64,000 nucleotides of DNA from GCA-002708315 sp963676635 (lineage in GTDB: Bacteria; Bacteroidota; Bacteroidia; Bacteroidales; F082), in the NCBI GenBank assembly GCA_963676635.1, contig OY781105.1, forward strand, positions 2,356,001 to 2,420,000, written 5' to 3'. Both the position numbers and the translations under genes were made by a program. Of the stretch, positions 1-10,132 are shown one piece after another. A model generated the notes under the pieces. It was not told the DNA's origin, did not search any database, and saw nothing but the letters and a program-made list of their open reading frames with translations. Position 1 is the first letter of the stretch. Each line of letters opens with the position of its first letter.

Positions 1-611
1 AAAACAAGTTTCAACTCATGATCAATCTTTTGCTCATCAGTAACAACAGCAACAACCTGCGTAATATTAACCTTACTCTTTTCAATAATACTTTTAATTG
101 TACACTTACCCATGCTGAACGGAACAAGTACTTTATGTTCAAACCTGCCTTCAGGGACAGACCCCAAAGTATCGCCACCTTTAACAACATCACCAGCTTT
201 AGCAGAAGGGGTAAAATCCCACAAAGCCTTATCATCAATAGGAGGAGCTGTCATACCCGGAACAAGGTAAGCCCCCTGTTCACTCAGTTTATAAAGAGGG
301 TTCTGCAAACCATCCCAGATACTTGTTAACAGTCCGGGTCCAAGAAGCACAGACAAAGGCTTTCCACTGAACTCAACCTCATCGCCAATCTGGGCACCAG
401 TTAAATCTTCAAACACCTGCATCTCCACAATCCCGGCTTCAGGATCGGCAGGATCAGGCATAATTTGCAGTACTTCAGCCTGAAGAAGCTTTCCATCCAC
501 CATAATTCCGGCGGTTTCACCCATTATAACATCATCATGGAATCGTGCCTGTACCAACGAATCCTGAATAGAAATAAGGGTAGCTGTCCTTTTACTATTA
601 ATATTGCTCAT
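1..611 (-). CDS. atpA: V/A-type ATPase subunit A, N-terminal part (cut by window edge)
   Basis: The minus-strand reading frame opens at an ATG at 609-611 (MSNINSKRTATLISIQDSLV) and stays open to the window edge, giving 203 codons of what should be a protein of about 580 residues. It matches the beta-barrel N-terminal domain and the A-subunit-specific non-homologous insert of V/A-type ATPases. The motif LGPGLLTSIWDGLQNPL (about residues 93-109) is the hallmark, followed by VPGMTAPP and a PEGRFEHKVLVPF stretch. The catalytic P-loop would lie beyond position 1. Subunit A is the nucleotide-hydrolysing subunit of the ion-translocating ATPase at the inner membrane. In Bacteroidota it usually sits in an operon with the other V-ATPase subunits, which here would lie off the left edge. 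The family is clear; the exact symbol (atpA or ntpA) is a matter of convention. Confidence 0.9.
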   Translation of the reverse strand, partial: MSNINSKRTATLISIQDSLVQARFHDDVIMGETAGIMVDGKLLQAEVLQIMPDPADPEAGIVEMQVFEDLTGAQIGDEVEFSGKPLSVLLGPGLLTSIWDGLQNPLYKLSEQGAYLVPGMTAPPIDDKALWDFTPSAKAGDVVKGGDTLGSVPEGRFEHKVLVPFSMGKCTIKSIIEKSKVNITQVVAVVTDEQKIDHELKLV

Positions 612-916
612 ATATTATAATTTATTTCTTTCATTGGGAAAACCCAGTATATTTCATGACTATCGAACGTTTAGCTATTATATTTATTATCAACATTCTT
701 TAATTTAAAATCAATTAAAAAAAGACCCAAAACTATTACAATTTTTATATCTAAAAAGAAATTTTTGCAATTTCTTATCAAGAATTACAAATGCTACAAA
801 TTCATTAACGACAAAAAGCAATGTAGTAATTAAAATAATAACAGTAAACCGTTCAAATCAGGAGCATATTAAATGAACAATAATTCTTAAAAAAATCTGT
901 TATTAATGTTTAAAGT
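612..916. other. AT-rich intergenic region between divergent genes
   Basis: This 305-base gap separates the minus-strand ATPase gene from the plus-strand phosphoesterase gene, so it should hold two divergent promoters. It is very AT-rich with long A and T runs. I found no clean TAnnTTTG box on either strand, no hairpin and no credible open reading frame. Confidence 0.5.
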
Positions 917-1753
917 ATGAGAACGCAAATTAATATAAGATATCTAATTTCAAAGGTACTCCTTATTGTTTTCATGGTGTTAATTAGCTCATCATGTATT
1001 AAAACATTTGATTATTCCATTTATTCTGCATATGTACCAGTAGAATACCGTAATACAAGAGAATCTAATTTTAACAAACTCAAAGAAACTAACCTGAATG
1101 ACACGATTAATACAAAAACTTTAAATGTCGCTCTTATTTCAGATCCGCATTATTCTTATAATAATCTGGAAGATGCTGTTTATTCGATTAATGAACATGA
1201 AGAAATCGATATAATCATTGCCGGAGGTGATCTTTCTGATGGCGGTATTCTCGAGGAGTTTCTTCTGTTTAAATATGTAATGGAGCAAGCAACAGTACCA
1301 TATTTTACAGTTATAGGCAACCATGACTGTCTTGCAAATGGATACCCGATTTATCAAGAATTATTTGGACCAGATAATTACACCTTGCGCATTGCAAACT
1401 GCAAATTTGTATTTTTTAATGATATAGTATGGGAATTGAACGTCACTGAACCCGATTTCTTTTGGCTGAAAAGTCAGATATTTGACAAAGGAAATGCTGA
1501 ACATCTTTTTGTAGTAACTCACATACCTCCTTATTCTGATTCATTTTCACCATTACAGCAACTTGCATATGTAACAATGGTAGACTCAGCAAAAGTAGAC
1601 TTATCTATATCCGGACATCTGCATCATCATTATTATGGTGATTACTATGGAAATGGTAACAAATATATGACCATTGGAGCGGTAAGTAAAAGACATTGGG
1701 TTAAATTAAATATTGATGAAGATTCAATAAATGTAGAAAGGATTGAATTTTGA
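917..1753 (+). CDS. metallophosphoesterase, predicted lipoprotein
   Basis: A 278-residue calcineurin-like metallophosphoesterase. The N-terminus has a hydrophobic segment ending in SSSC (about residue 27), a lipoprotein signal, so the enzyme is probably anchored on the periplasmic side. The five metal-ligand blocks are all present in order: SDPH (D-x-H), GGDLSD (GD), GNHD, VVTHIPP and SGHLHHH (GHxH). It should hydrolyse a phosphomonoester or phosphodiester with a two-metal centre; the substrate cannot be read from the sequence. The start is the first ATG in frame. It overlaps the next gene by 4 bases, so the two are probably translationally coupled. Confidence 0.85.
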   Translation: MRTQINIRYLISKVLLIVFMVLISSSCIKTFDYSIYSAYVPVEYRNTRESNFNKLKETNLNDTINTKTLNVALISDPHYSYNNLEDAVYSINEHEEIDIIIAGGDLSDGGILEEFLLFKYVMEQATVPYFTVIGNHDCLANGYPIYQELFGPDNYTLRIANCKFVFFNDIVWELNVTEPDFFWLKSQIFDKGNAEHLFVVTHIPPYSDSFSPLQQLAYVTMVDSAKVDLSISGHLHHHYYGDYYGNGNKYMTIGAVSKRHWVKLNIDEDSINVERIEF

Positions 1754-2373
1754 GAAAATTATTTTACAGCATATTAGTGATTTTACTTACTATAAGCATT
1801 CATACATTTGCCCAGGATACAATTATCAACAATAAAGTATATACACAAAAACAAAGAAGCTGGATTATCCCTGCATATGTAAACTTACAATATGCAGGTG
1901 GTATAGGCAACTATATAATTGGTGCCGGATATACTTTAAATAAATCGCAAAGCCTACGGTTTGCTTTAAAATATGGCTTTACTCCGAAATACAGGTCAAA
2001 CAAGAACCTGCATATATCAACAGTGGAATTTTGTTACCTCCCTGTTGATATTCCTGTACAAAGTAACATTTCCATAATGCCAAAAATAACTACAGCAGTT
2101 AGCAGAGTATTTGCTGATGGTCCTGGAACCTTTACAAGACTTCCTTCTTATTATCCGGAAGGATACTATGCGCCAAATGCATTCAGGTTTCACTTTAGCC
2201 TGGGCATAACAGGACACTATCAACTAAAACAAAAGTACAAGGTAAAAGCAATTGAGTTCTATATTGAAACTACTACGAACGATCTATATCTTAAATACTA
2301 CTTTAACTACTCAGGACTCCAATTGACAAATGTTTTTACTATGGCTCTTGGAGCAAACATTATGTTTAAATAA
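1750..2373 (+). CDS. hypothetical protein, probable small outer-membrane beta-barrel
   Basis: 207 residues, not assigned to a named family. The start is a TTG overlapping the TGA of the phosphoesterase gene; no ATG fits better because the signal peptide (MRKLFYSILVILLTISIHTFAQ in two parts, cleavage after FAQ) begins right there. The mature part is rich in aromatic residues and alternates polar and hydrophobic residues as in transmembrane beta-strands, and it ends in MALGANIMFK, a terminal strand ending in phenylalanine-lysine. This suggests an 8- to 10-stranded outer-membrane barrel. The 4-base overlap argues for a joint role with the phosphoesterase lipoprotein. The function is unknown. Confidence 0.65.
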   Translation: MRKLFYSILVILLTISIHTFAQDTIINNKVYTQKQRSWIIPAYVNLQYAGGIGNYIIGAGYTLNKSQSLRFALKYGFTPKYRSNKNLHISTVEFCYLPVDIPVQSNISIMPKITTAVSRVFADGPGTFTRLPSYYPEGYYAPNAFRFHFSLGITGHYQLKQKYKVKAIEFYIETTTNDLYLKYYFNYSGLQLTNVFTMALGANIMFK

Positions 2374-2416
2374 AACCCATTACATATTTCGTAAAACTCA
2401 GGATACCTATCACAAA

Positions 2417-2460
2417 AAAACCTGAGTTATGGTGAAAACAACACATAAGCCTCAGGTTTT
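2417..2460. terminator. bidirectional hairpin terminator
   Basis: AAAACCTGAG at 2417-2426 pairs perfectly with CTCAGGTTTT at 2451-2460, with A and T runs at the two ends. It lies between the convergent barrel-like gene and the TolC-like gene, so it can serve both. The loop is 24 bases, longer than in a textbook intrinsic terminator. Confidence 0.6.
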
Positions 2461-2490
2461 AATAACTACAAATACAAAATGAATCAGGTA

Positions 2491-3789
2491 TTATTCATAT
2501 TCTGAAATAATCCCTCCTGTTATCCTAAGCAAATCAGTATTTGCCGCAATAAGATTGTAGATAGCTCTGAATTTAGTTATTGCAGAATTGGAATAAATAT
2601 TTTGCACATCCCGATAGTTAAAAGAGTTAATTGACCCGTTTTCAAATTTCGCTGTTGAAAGATCAAGATTCATCTTAGCAGCTGTCATTTTTTGATCAGC
2701 AAGATCAAGAAGTTCCTTTTGCAATCCGTAATCGCTGTACATTTGCAACAATTGATTATCAAGACTATGTATCATCTGATTAGTTTGCACCTGTCCTATT
2801 TGCTCATCAATTTTAGCAATTTGTACACTTCTCTTTCTTACGCCCCCGTTAAATATATTATAGGTAAGAGTAAGCCCCAGATAGCCATCTGTTGAATTCT
2901 GCCTTAAATCAGGAGTAGTTCCCGCATAAAAGTTTCCCAAATCCGTATTAGATATACCCGTATTTAGTGACAATGATGGATAATAGCTACTTTTTGCCAA
3001 AGCTGTCTCTTTTTCAAGCAACGACTGATAAATATATTGGTTTTTCAAATTGCTGTTACTTGACTTTAACTTAGAGGACAATTCATTCAAAACATATTCA
3101 GGAGTATCGGTCTCCAATTTAGAAGTAAACTCCCATACAATATCATCATCTACCCCAAGAAGATAGTTCAGATTCCTTACAGAATTTTCATACGTAACCT
3201 TTTGCTGCAAATAATTTGCCTGATCTTCGAGCCATGAATTCTTCGACTGCAATAATTCATATGTAGTACTTGCTCCTATAGATTCACTTTTTATATCACG
3301 ATCATAGCGATCCTTGGAAAGCTGGGCAAGCTCATAATAAACACCCACCATTTCTTTTTGCAGCAAACAATTATTGTATGAAAGTATTATATCCTGAATA
3401 GTTGACTCTATCAGAATAATTGTATTACCATGAGACTGTGCTTCCAGTTCATCAAATTTCTGCTTAGAGATACGCGAAGAAAATCCGTCAAAAAACACCC
3501 AATTAAGACTAAGATCAGGAACGAGTGTTTGAGTACGGTAGTTTTCACTATCATTGAAATTATAATTTTCACGTCCGTTCACATTGAAGTTCACGGTTGG
3601 CATAATACTGGTATTTCCCCAGGTATTATTTATCTTTGACACTTCTTCATTTTTGCGTATTATCTGCAGATCATAGTTGTTCTTAAGACCAATCTTCAAT
3701 GCATCAGAAATTGATAATGTATTTTGTGCATTTGCCCCAAAGACAATCAATCCTGCAAAAACTGTCAATATAATATTTCTTATTTTCAT
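2491..3789 (-). CDS. TolC-family outer membrane efflux protein (efflux system 1)
   Basis: 432 residues with a signal peptide (MKIRNIILTVFAGLIVFGAN, cleavage near AQ) followed by the duplicated outer-membrane efflux protein repeat: long amphipathic helices interrupted by short barrel strands, for example LVPDLSLNWVFFDGFSSR and TLTYNIFNGGVRKRS. The pairs of strands ending in FFDG and FNGG are typical of this family. It should form the trimeric outer-membrane exit duct for the RND pump encoded 19 bases upstream. It is the last gene of the minus-strand operon adaptor-RND-TolC and is followed by a hairpin terminator. Confidence 0.92.
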   Translation of the reverse strand: MKIRNIILTVFAGLIVFGANAQNTLSISDALKIGLKNNYDLQIIRKNEEVSKINNTWGNTSIMPTVNFNVNGRENYNFNDSENYRTQTLVPDLSLNWVFFDGFSSRISKQKFDELEAQSHGNTIILIESTIQDIILSYNNCLLQKEMVGVYYELAQLSKDRYDRDIKSESIGASTTYELLQSKNSWLEDQANYLQQKVTYENSVRNLNYLLGVDDDIVWEFTSKLETDTPEYVLNELSSKLKSSNSNLKNQYIYQSLLEKETALAKSSYYPSLSLNTGISNTDLGNFYAGTTPDLRQNSTDGYLGLTLTYNIFNGGVRKRSVQIAKIDEQIGQVQTNQMIHSLDNQLLQMYSDYGLQKELLDLADQKMTAAKMNLDLSTAKFENGSINSFNYRDVQNIYSNSAITKFRAIYNLIAANTDLLRITGGIISEYE

Positions 3790-3808
3790 CTTCTACAGTT
3801 TAATATTA

Positions 3809-6800
3809 TTAATCAAACTCTTTAGCCATGTTAATATTTAAAGTCTTTTCAATTTTAGCATTAATAATAGCTGTTTCTACTGATTCAGGTTCAACATCCT
3901 CATGAGTACGCATTCTCATAACAGCAACCAGCATATTATTTACAATCATTATAATAACAGGAAGTATAACAAGAATAAATGCAGTGCCAAACAATATACC
4001 GTAGGCCAGAGAAATAGCCATAGGTATAAGCATTCTGGCATCAGGAGTATTTTCAAGAATCAAAGGCATAAGCCCGGCTGTTGTGGTAATTGTTGTTAGC
4101 AAAATAGCTCTGAAACGTGCTAATCCAGCATTTATAGCAGCCTCCCGGATCTTCAATCCCTTAACAAGATTTTGATTATACTTTGCCAGAAAAACAATGG
4201 CGTCATTAATAATCACTCCCGACAAGGCAACCATACCCCAAAGGCTCATCATTGAAATTGGCTGACCGTGGATCCCATGCCCCCAAATTGCACCAACAAT
4301 ACCAAGAGGAATCATAACAATAATCATTAATCCCTGGAGGAAAGACTTAAAATAAATCATAATAATAAGCACAATAACAAGGAAAGCCAAACCAAAATAC
4401 AATATCATACTGTGCATCTGTTCCATTGTATCCTTTTGTTGACCCTGATGCATATAAGTAACATCAGGATGATTATGCATTATATCAGGAAGGATATTTG
4501 TTTCGATATACTCCAGTAAATCAGGAACCGACTGAGATAAATCTTTCTGATAAGCATCAACTCGAATCTCACGACGGCCGTTAAAGTGATTAATAGCACT
4601 AAGACTTCTTGCCGTTTTAATATCGGCTATACGTCCAAGAGGGAAACTACCACTTTGTGTATGAATCATCATATCTTCCAGCTGCCCGATGTTCAATCTG
4701 TTTTCTCTTGAGTATCTTACATAAACCCATATTTCATCCTTACCTTCCTGGATACGCTGCGATAAAGCTCCAAAGAATCCCTGACGCACTTGCGACATCA
4801 ACGACTGTGTTGTAAGACCAAGAGCATATGCTTCAGGCTTTAACGTCAATCTGAGCTCCTGTGACCCTATCTGGCTGTTGTTAGTAATATTATATAATGC
4901 CGGCATTTTATCCAGTTCTGATTCAAGATCATTTTTAGCTGCTTCCAACTCATCCTGATCATAACCCAGCAAGCTAATTGAAACAGGAGCACCAAAACGA
5001 TTAGAAGCACCAACGGCGAATTTATATGCTTCCGGAATTCTGCCTACTTTTTCTGAGATTGCTCTTTTGATCTTTTCATCCGACATTTTCGTATCTTCCA
5101 GCGGATTTAAAAATACTCTAATCATACCCGCATTTGTTCCATTTTCTGTTCTTGAGAATGAATTCCCCAAAGTAACAGTCATTGAAGAGATATAAGAAAT
5201 AGTATCACCATTTTCTTCTCTCAGTTCACTATTAACATCCCATACAAGATCTTCTATTTCAAATAACTTCTGTTTAGTAATTTCTTCATTTACACCAGGC
5301 TTTAAAGCAAGATCAATAGTAAACATATCAGAAGGTGCCGGAGGGAAAAACGTAAAAGTAATTTTTCCACTGGCAACAAGACCAACAGTAATAATTACAA
5401 TAGCTGTTACAGATGCAATTGCAAGACCTCTATACTTAAGAACTCTGCTAACTAAAGGAAGATATATCTTATCTCTGAATCCAAAAATATATTTATCAAT
5501 TGTAACTCTGATCTTACCATAAATTGACCCTTTTCGATCTTTCTTAAGAACACTTGGAGTACCCAAATGGCCAGGCAAAACAAACATACCTTCGAGAAGA
5601 GAAAATAAAAGTGCAAGAACAACAACCAAAGCCATTTCATACATCATCTCCATACGTCCTTCTATAAAAAACAGAGGCGAAAAGGCAACGATTGTTGTTA
5701 AAACAGAGGTCAGCACAGCCGGAAGCACTTCCATTGTACCGTCGATGGCGGCACGTCGTGGTGACTTCCCTTTTTCAAAATGTGTAAATATATTCTCACC
5801 AATAACAACCCCATCATCAACTAGAATACCTATTATTAATATCATACCGAAAAGGCTGATAAGATTGATTGTAACACCCATAATACTGGCAACAACAAAC
5901 ATTCCCAAGAATGAAGCCGGAATCCCCCAGGCAACCCACAAAGACAGACGAATATTAAGAAGCAATGACAATAAAAGCACTACCAGGAAAACACCAAGCA
6001 AACCATTGTCGATTAGTATTGATAACTGTCCGTCAATCAGTTCAAGGAAGTCCATCAAAACAGCCATCTTATAATGTTCATGGGTTTCGTTAAATTCAAC
6101 AATATAATTCTGTAGGAAATCAGAGATTGCTTCAAGATCTTCTGACATTAGCTTTTGAATCATAAAAGTAACAGATGGTTTTTTATCGATATAACCATTT
6201 GTAGGGTCTTCCGGAACTTGCAATTTAACAGTAGCAATATCACCAATTGTTACATTTTTTCCATTCATATTAGAAATAAGTACAATTTGCTCAATTTTTT
6301 TAGGTTTTACACTTCGCTGCCTACTTATTACTTTAATTTGCTCTCGCGGGTTACGTATTGTACCTCCTGAAATATCAATATTATTTGCAGATATAGCATT
6401 CTGAATATCACTAAAGGTAAGATTATACCTTCGAAGTTGAGTTTCATCAATTTCAATTGCCAACTCAAGATTGGAAGGAATGCCAAAAATGGATATCTGA
6501 GAAATCAATCCAGAAGCAAGAAAATCATCCTCAATTCTATTAGCCATTCTATTCAGCTCAATAATATCATAGGAATCAGAAGTGAGAGACATAAACATTG
6601 CAATGTCTTTTGCCCTTTGCTTTGATACAATAGGTCTTTCAGCACCAGCAGGAAAGTTTGAGATACCATCAACAGCATTTTTTACATCAGAAAGCAGTTC
6701 ATCCATATCGTAACCGTTCAGGGCTGTTACAGTAATAGATGCTGATCCTTCCCTTGATTGTGAAGAAAACTCTTTAATACCTGAAATACCACGAATGCTA

Positions 6801-7009
6801 TTCTCAACAAGGGAAGTTATCCCTTCATCCATTTCTTTAGGAGTAGCTCCGGGATATATTACAGTTACCGTTATTACCTTTGATTCAACAAGTGGAAATG
6901 TCGCTTTCCTCATATTTAATAATGATATACTACCTAGTAATAACAGTACCAGAATAACCATTTTCCCATAAAAGGGATATTTAACAAAAAGTGATATTAT
7001 TTTTTTCAT
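3809..7009 (-). CDS. RND-family efflux transporter permease (efflux system 1)
   Basis: 1066 residues, the usual length for an AcrB-type resistance-nodulation-division pump. It starts with a single membrane helix, has two large periplasmic loops, and shows two blocks of membrane helices. TM4 carries LVDDGVVIGENIF, with the paired aspartates of proton-driven drug pumps. TM10 carries GVIINDAIVFLAKY, with N-D where AcrB has its lysine, so the proton relay differs in detail. It should export small molecules across the envelope with the adaptor and the TolC-like protein beside it. Substrates cannot be predicted. The gene lies 29 bases after the adaptor gene and shares its direction. Confidence 0.93.
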   Translation of the reverse strand: MKKIISLFVKYPFYGKMVILVLLLLGSISLLNMRKATFPLVESKVITVTVIYPGATPKEMDEGITSLVENSIRGISGIKEFSSQSREGSASITVTALNGYDMDELLSDVKNAVDGISNFPAGAERPIVSKQRAKDIAMFMSLTSDSYDIIELNRMANRIEDDFLASGLISQISIFGIPSNLELAIEIDETQLRRYNLTFSDIQNAISANNIDISGGTIRNPREQIKVISRQRSVKPKKIEQIVLISNMNGKNVTIGDIATVKLQVPEDPTNGYIDKKPSVTFMIQKLMSEDLEAISDFLQNYIVEFNETHEHYKMAVLMDFLELIDGQLSILIDNGLLGVFLVVLLLSLLLNIRLSLWVAWGIPASFLGMFVVASIMGVTINLISLFGMILIIGILVDDGVVIGENIFTHFEKGKSPRRAAIDGTMEVLPAVLTSVLTTIVAFSPLFFIEGRMEMMYEMALVVVLALLFSLLEGMFVLPGHLGTPSVLKKDRKGSIYGKIRVTIDKYIFGFRDKIYLPLVSRVLKYRGLAIASVTAIVIITVGLVASGKITFTFFPPAPSDMFTIDLALKPGVNEEITKQKLFEIEDLVWDVNSELREENGDTISYISSMTVTLGNSFSRTENGTNAGMIRVFLNPLEDTKMSDEKIKRAISEKVGRIPEAYKFAVGASNRFGAPVSISLLGYDQDELEAAKNDLESELDKMPALYNITNNSQIGSQELRLTLKPEAYALGLTTQSLMSQVRQGFFGALSQRIQEGKDEIWVYVRYSRENRLNIGQLEDMMIHTQSGSFPLGRIADIKTARSLSAINHFNGRREIRVDAYQKDLSQSVPDLLEYIETNILPDIMHNHPDVTYMHQGQQKDTMEQMHSMILYFGLAFLVIVLIIMIYFKSFLQGLMIIVMIPLGIVGAIWGHGIHGQPISMMSLWGMVALSGVIINDAIVFLAKYNQNLVKGLKIREAAINAGLARFRAILLTTITTTAGLMPLILENTPDARMLIPMAISLAYGILFGTAFILVILPVIIMIVNNMLVAVMRMRTHEDVEPESVETAIINAKIEKTLNINMAKEFD

Positions 7010-7038
7010 GACTTCTGTCTTAATAATAAAAAGTATTG

Positions 7039-8154
7039 TTATGGTCTGGGAATATAATTAACAGCAGGATTAACTGATGCTAAAGACTCAATAACAATAG
7101 TCTTAGTTGTATCGATACCATTTATAATAACTTTATCGTCAAGTTGCCGTATGATATCAACAGGTGTTTTTATTAGCTTGTTGTCTGTTATTTCATAAAC
7201 ACTGGACCCTTCAAGTATTGCTTCTCTTGGTATAATAAACCCTGATATTTCTGCTCCGTGGAATTCTACATCCACGTATTCACCTTCAAGTAAAGTTTGA
7301 TTAGCTTTTGGAATATAAGTAAGATACACATTTACAGACTGTGTACTTTCTTCAACAAATCCGGCAATACGTGATATTTTTGCTGTTAACTGTAATCCGT
7401 TATTATCTGTAACTTTAACTTCATCACCTTCTCTAATCCATTTCATATCTCCTGGAAAAACAGGTACAACAATCTCCAGTTTATCACTCCTTATAATATT
7501 GGCTAACTCTGAGCCAGGACTTGCCACTGCACCTATTTCCTTATTTACTGTTTTGAAGAAACCATTAAATGGTGCTTTGATTGTATACCTTTTAAGATTA
7601 ATTTCCTGTTGTTGCAGATTATAATAATTAGTTAATACATTATTGGAAGCAAGAAATACTCTTTCTTTTTCGGTAACAATTTCTGGTAAAGGAGGAAGAG
7701 GCTTTTCAGGGTCAATATTTGAAAAGAATCCTGACCATTTATCATATTGTTTTGGGTAGTCAATCATAATATCCGGTAAAATCAGTGACACTGTTTGTAA
7801 CAAACCACTCTTTCCGGATTTTAATGCTGCTATTATATCTTCATTATATATTTTAACAAGGATTTGTCCTTTACGGAAATTTTCACCTGCTTTAAATCGC
7901 ACATCACCAAGCAATATTTTTCCTGACACTTCTGCCGAAAGGCTAACATTATCATATGCTGTTACTCTTCCACGATACAGCATACTTGATACTGATTCTG
8001 TAATATTAACCTTCTCAGATTTAACATACATTGTTTTTACAGAGGCTTCGTCAATTTTTGGATCAGGTTTTGCTAAAATCATATAAGCAGTTATGCTAAT
8101 GGCAACCGCAACAATAACAACGCCTAACAAACCAAGAAATATCTTTCTTTTCAT
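7039..8154 (-). CDS. RND periplasmic adaptor (membrane fusion protein, efflux system 1)
   Basis: 371 residues. An N-terminal membrane helix (IFLGLLGVVIVAVAISITAY) anchors it to the inner membrane; there is no lipobox, unlike the adaptor of system 2. It shows the two halves of the barrel-sandwich hybrid (VSLSAEVSGKILLGDVRFKA and TIKAPFNGFFKTVN) around a helical hairpin, then beta-barrel and membrane-proximal domains. It should bridge the RND pump and the TolC-like channel. It is the first gene of the operon and diverges from the kinase gene, which suggests shared control. Confidence 0.9.
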   Translation of the reverse strand: MKRKIFLGLLGVVIVAVAISITAYMILAKPDPKIDEASVKTMYVKSEKVNITESVSSMLYRGRVTAYDNVSLSAEVSGKILLGDVRFKAGENFRKGQILVKIYNEDIIAALKSGKSGLLQTVSLILPDIMIDYPKQYDKWSGFFSNIDPEKPLPPLPEIVTEKERVFLASNNVLTNYYNLQQQEINLKRYTIKAPFNGFFKTVNKEIGAVASPGSELANIIRSDKLEIVVPVFPGDMKWIREGDEVKVTDNNGLQLTAKISRIAGFVEESTQSVNVYLTYIPKANQTLLEGEYVDVEFHGAEISGFIIPREAILEGSSVYEITDNKLIKTPVDIIRQLDDKVIINGIDTTKTIVIESLASVNPAVNYIPRP

Positions 8155-8289
8155 GACTTAAAATTTATTTTGGGTGCAAAAGTCTGTTATTATTATTGTC
8201 AAAAAAAATATTTTAAACCTTTTGTTTAATTTTATTAACAAAACACTTGATTTAATTGACGAACAATAAATAATCCGGATATTAATGTC

Positions 8290-8323
8290 TTTGATACGTT
8301 TGTTTATATAATGACTACATTTG
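8290..8323 (+). promoter_or_regulatory. candidate Bacteroidota promoter for the LytS-type kinase
   Basis: TTTG at 8290-8293 and TACATTTG at 8316-8323 match the -33 and -7 elements of the Bacteroidota housekeeping sigma factor, with a slightly long spacer of 22 bases. A second TAnnTTTG-like box, TACGTTTG, overlaps it at 8295-8302. The predicted transcript start is about 8330, some 44 bases before the chosen ATG. Confidence 0.5.
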
Positions 8324-8373
8324 TTTAATATATTTTTTTTTTAATACTTATGTAGATAAATTTGCCCAAAACA

Positions 8374-9393
8374 ATGAAAATACGGATGAGTACATCAAAA
8401 AGAAAACTATTTATTTCATTAGCATTCTGGCTATTCTTGTTTTTTATGTTTTTTAACATATCGAATTATTTTCAGCCGGTGAAATTTGCTTTAATAAGGG
8501 CCCTGTATAATATCTCTTCAATAGTTTTTATGTACTATCTTACTATTTGGTTTTTATTTCCTAAATATTATAGCAAAACACGTCGGTATTTTATTATCTC
8601 TTTATTCATAATTATAATACTAGGGATATTATTTTATTTAGGTGATGCATATTTACTTTCGGCACTTAATGAATCTCATCATGAAGCACCTCCTATTCAG
8701 TTTCATTTATCGAGGTTTATTATTAACCTTACATTTACCTTCTTTGTGGCCACTTCAATCAGTCTTATTGAACAAACAACCCGATTACAAGAAAATGAAA
8801 AAGTACTTACAGAAGAAAAATTACAAACAGAACTTAAGCTTTTAAAAGCGCAAATAAACCCCCATTTTATTTTCAATGCACTTAACAACATCTATTCTCT
8901 TACATACATGAAATCGGAGAATGCTCCCGATAGTGTTCTTAAGCTTTCAGAAATGCTAAGGTATGTGTTTTATGATTGTGCCAAAGACAGGGTCCCCCTT
9001 AGCGCAGAAATAAAATATATTGAGAATTTTAATGCTTTCCAGAATATGAAGTCAGGGTTCTCTCAAAATATCAGCATGAAAATAAATATAAACCCAGGCT
9101 CAACTGAAATAGCTCCTATGCTTTTTATTCCCTTTATTGAGAATGCATATAAGTATAGCCGTATTGAGGAAATTGAAGATGCTTACGTAAATATTTCAAT
9201 TGAAGCAATCAACAAAAGGGTTCACTTTGTAATTGAAAACAGCACTCCTGAAAAATCAAAATCAAATTCAGGAAGCGGAATGGGCATTGAGAATGTCAGA
9301 CATCGCCTTTTAATTCTTTATCCTGAAAAACATTCTCTTAATATAATAGAAGAAAAACATAAGTATATTGTAGACCTGAAGCTTGAAACTTAA
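8374..9393 (+). CDS. LytS-type sensor histidine kinase (efflux system 1)
   Basis: About 339 residues from the ATG at 8374; an in-frame TTG at 8362 is a less likely start. Four hydrophobic segments form an N-terminal membrane sensor, followed by a coiled linker and the His_kinase domain with LKAQINPHFIFNALNNIY (H-box, NPHF-FN) and FIENAYKYS (N-box). The GSGMGIENVRHRL stretch is the ATP-lid glycine region. It should autophosphorylate and pass phosphate to the LytTR regulator that follows after 10 bases. The divergent efflux operon is the obvious candidate target, although the signal is unknown. Confidence 0.9.
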   Translation: MKIRMSTSKRKLFISLAFWLFLFFMFFNISNYFQPVKFALIRALYNISSIVFMYYLTIWFLFPKYYSKTRRYFIISLFIIIILGILFYLGDAYLLSALNESHHEAPPIQFHLSRFIINLTFTFFVATSISLIEQTTRLQENEKVLTEEKLQTELKLLKAQINPHFIFNALNNIYSLTYMKSENAPDSVLKLSEMLRYVFYDCAKDRVPLSAEIKYIENFNAFQNMKSGFSQNISMKININPGSTEIAPMLFIPFIENAYKYSRIEEIEDAYVNISIEAINKRVHFVIENSTPEKSKSNSGSGMGIENVRHRLLILYPEKHSLNIIEEKHKYIVDLKLET

Positions 9394-9403
9394 TGGCTGT
9401 GAG

Positions 9404-10132
9404 ATGGAAAAAATAAGATGTCTTGTTATTGATGATGAGCGACTCGCTCGGGATTACTTAAAAAACTATATAAGTAAAGTGCCTGAACTGGAGCTTATGG
9501 GCGATTTTAATTCTCCGCTTAAAGCTACAGAATTGATAAAATCAGGAAATATTGATTTATTGTTTCTTGATATTCAAATGCCAGATATAACAGGAGTTGA
9601 ATTCCTTAAAAGTATGGTAAATAAACCAGAAGTTATATTCACAACAGCATATCAGGAATTTGCTCTTGAAGGTTATAATTTAAGTGTTATTGACTACCTT
9701 CTCAAACCTTTTTCCTTTGAAAGATTCTTCCAGGCTGTAAACAAAGTAATAGATAAACTAAAACTAAAAAGTGAAAAGGATTATGAAATAGATCCGACAG
9801 CCCAACACCAAACAACTTATTCTGATAATTTTCTTACTATACGCGCTGATCGTAAATTCTATAAAATAAATTTCAGCGATATCATTTATATTGAAGGGCA
9901 AAAAGCATATGTTACTTTCCACACTAGTAAAAAACCAATAACTGCACTTGTTTCGCTTAAAGAACTTGAAGAATCATTACCAAAAAATAAGTTTCTGCGA
10001 ATTCATAAATCTTATATCGTTTCAATAAGTGAGATTGAATCCCTTGAAGGTAACATTATCGAGATTAGTAATTTAAAATTGCCGGTGGGAAAACTTTACA
10101 AAGAAGACGTGCTTAGGCTTTTTGGAGTATAA
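9404..10132 (+). CDS. LytTR-family response regulator (efflux system 1)
   Basis: About 242 residues from the ATG at 9404 (MEKIRCLVIDDERLARDYL). An in-frame TTG lies upstream, inside the kinase gene, but the receiver domain begins exactly at this ATG. The receiver has the acidic pocket VIDDE, the phosphoacceptor in FLDIQMP, the conserved TTAYQE and the lysine in YLLKPF. The C-terminal LytTR DNA-binding domain contains INFSDIIYIEGQKAYV and FLRIHKSYIVS. It acts as the transcription factor partner of the preceding kinase and probably controls the divergent efflux operon, itself, or both. Confidence 0.92.
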   Translation: MEKIRCLVIDDERLARDYLKNYISKVPELELMGDFNSPLKATELIKSGNIDLLFLDIQMPDITGVEFLKSMVNKPEVIFTTAYQEFALEGYNLSVIDYLLKPFSFERFFQAVNKVIDKLKLKSEKDYEIDPTAQHQTTYSDNFLTIRADRKFYKINFSDIIYIEGQKAYVTFHTSKKPITALVSLKELEESLPKNKFLRIHKSYIVSISEIESLEGNIIEISNLKLPVGKLYKEDVLRLFGV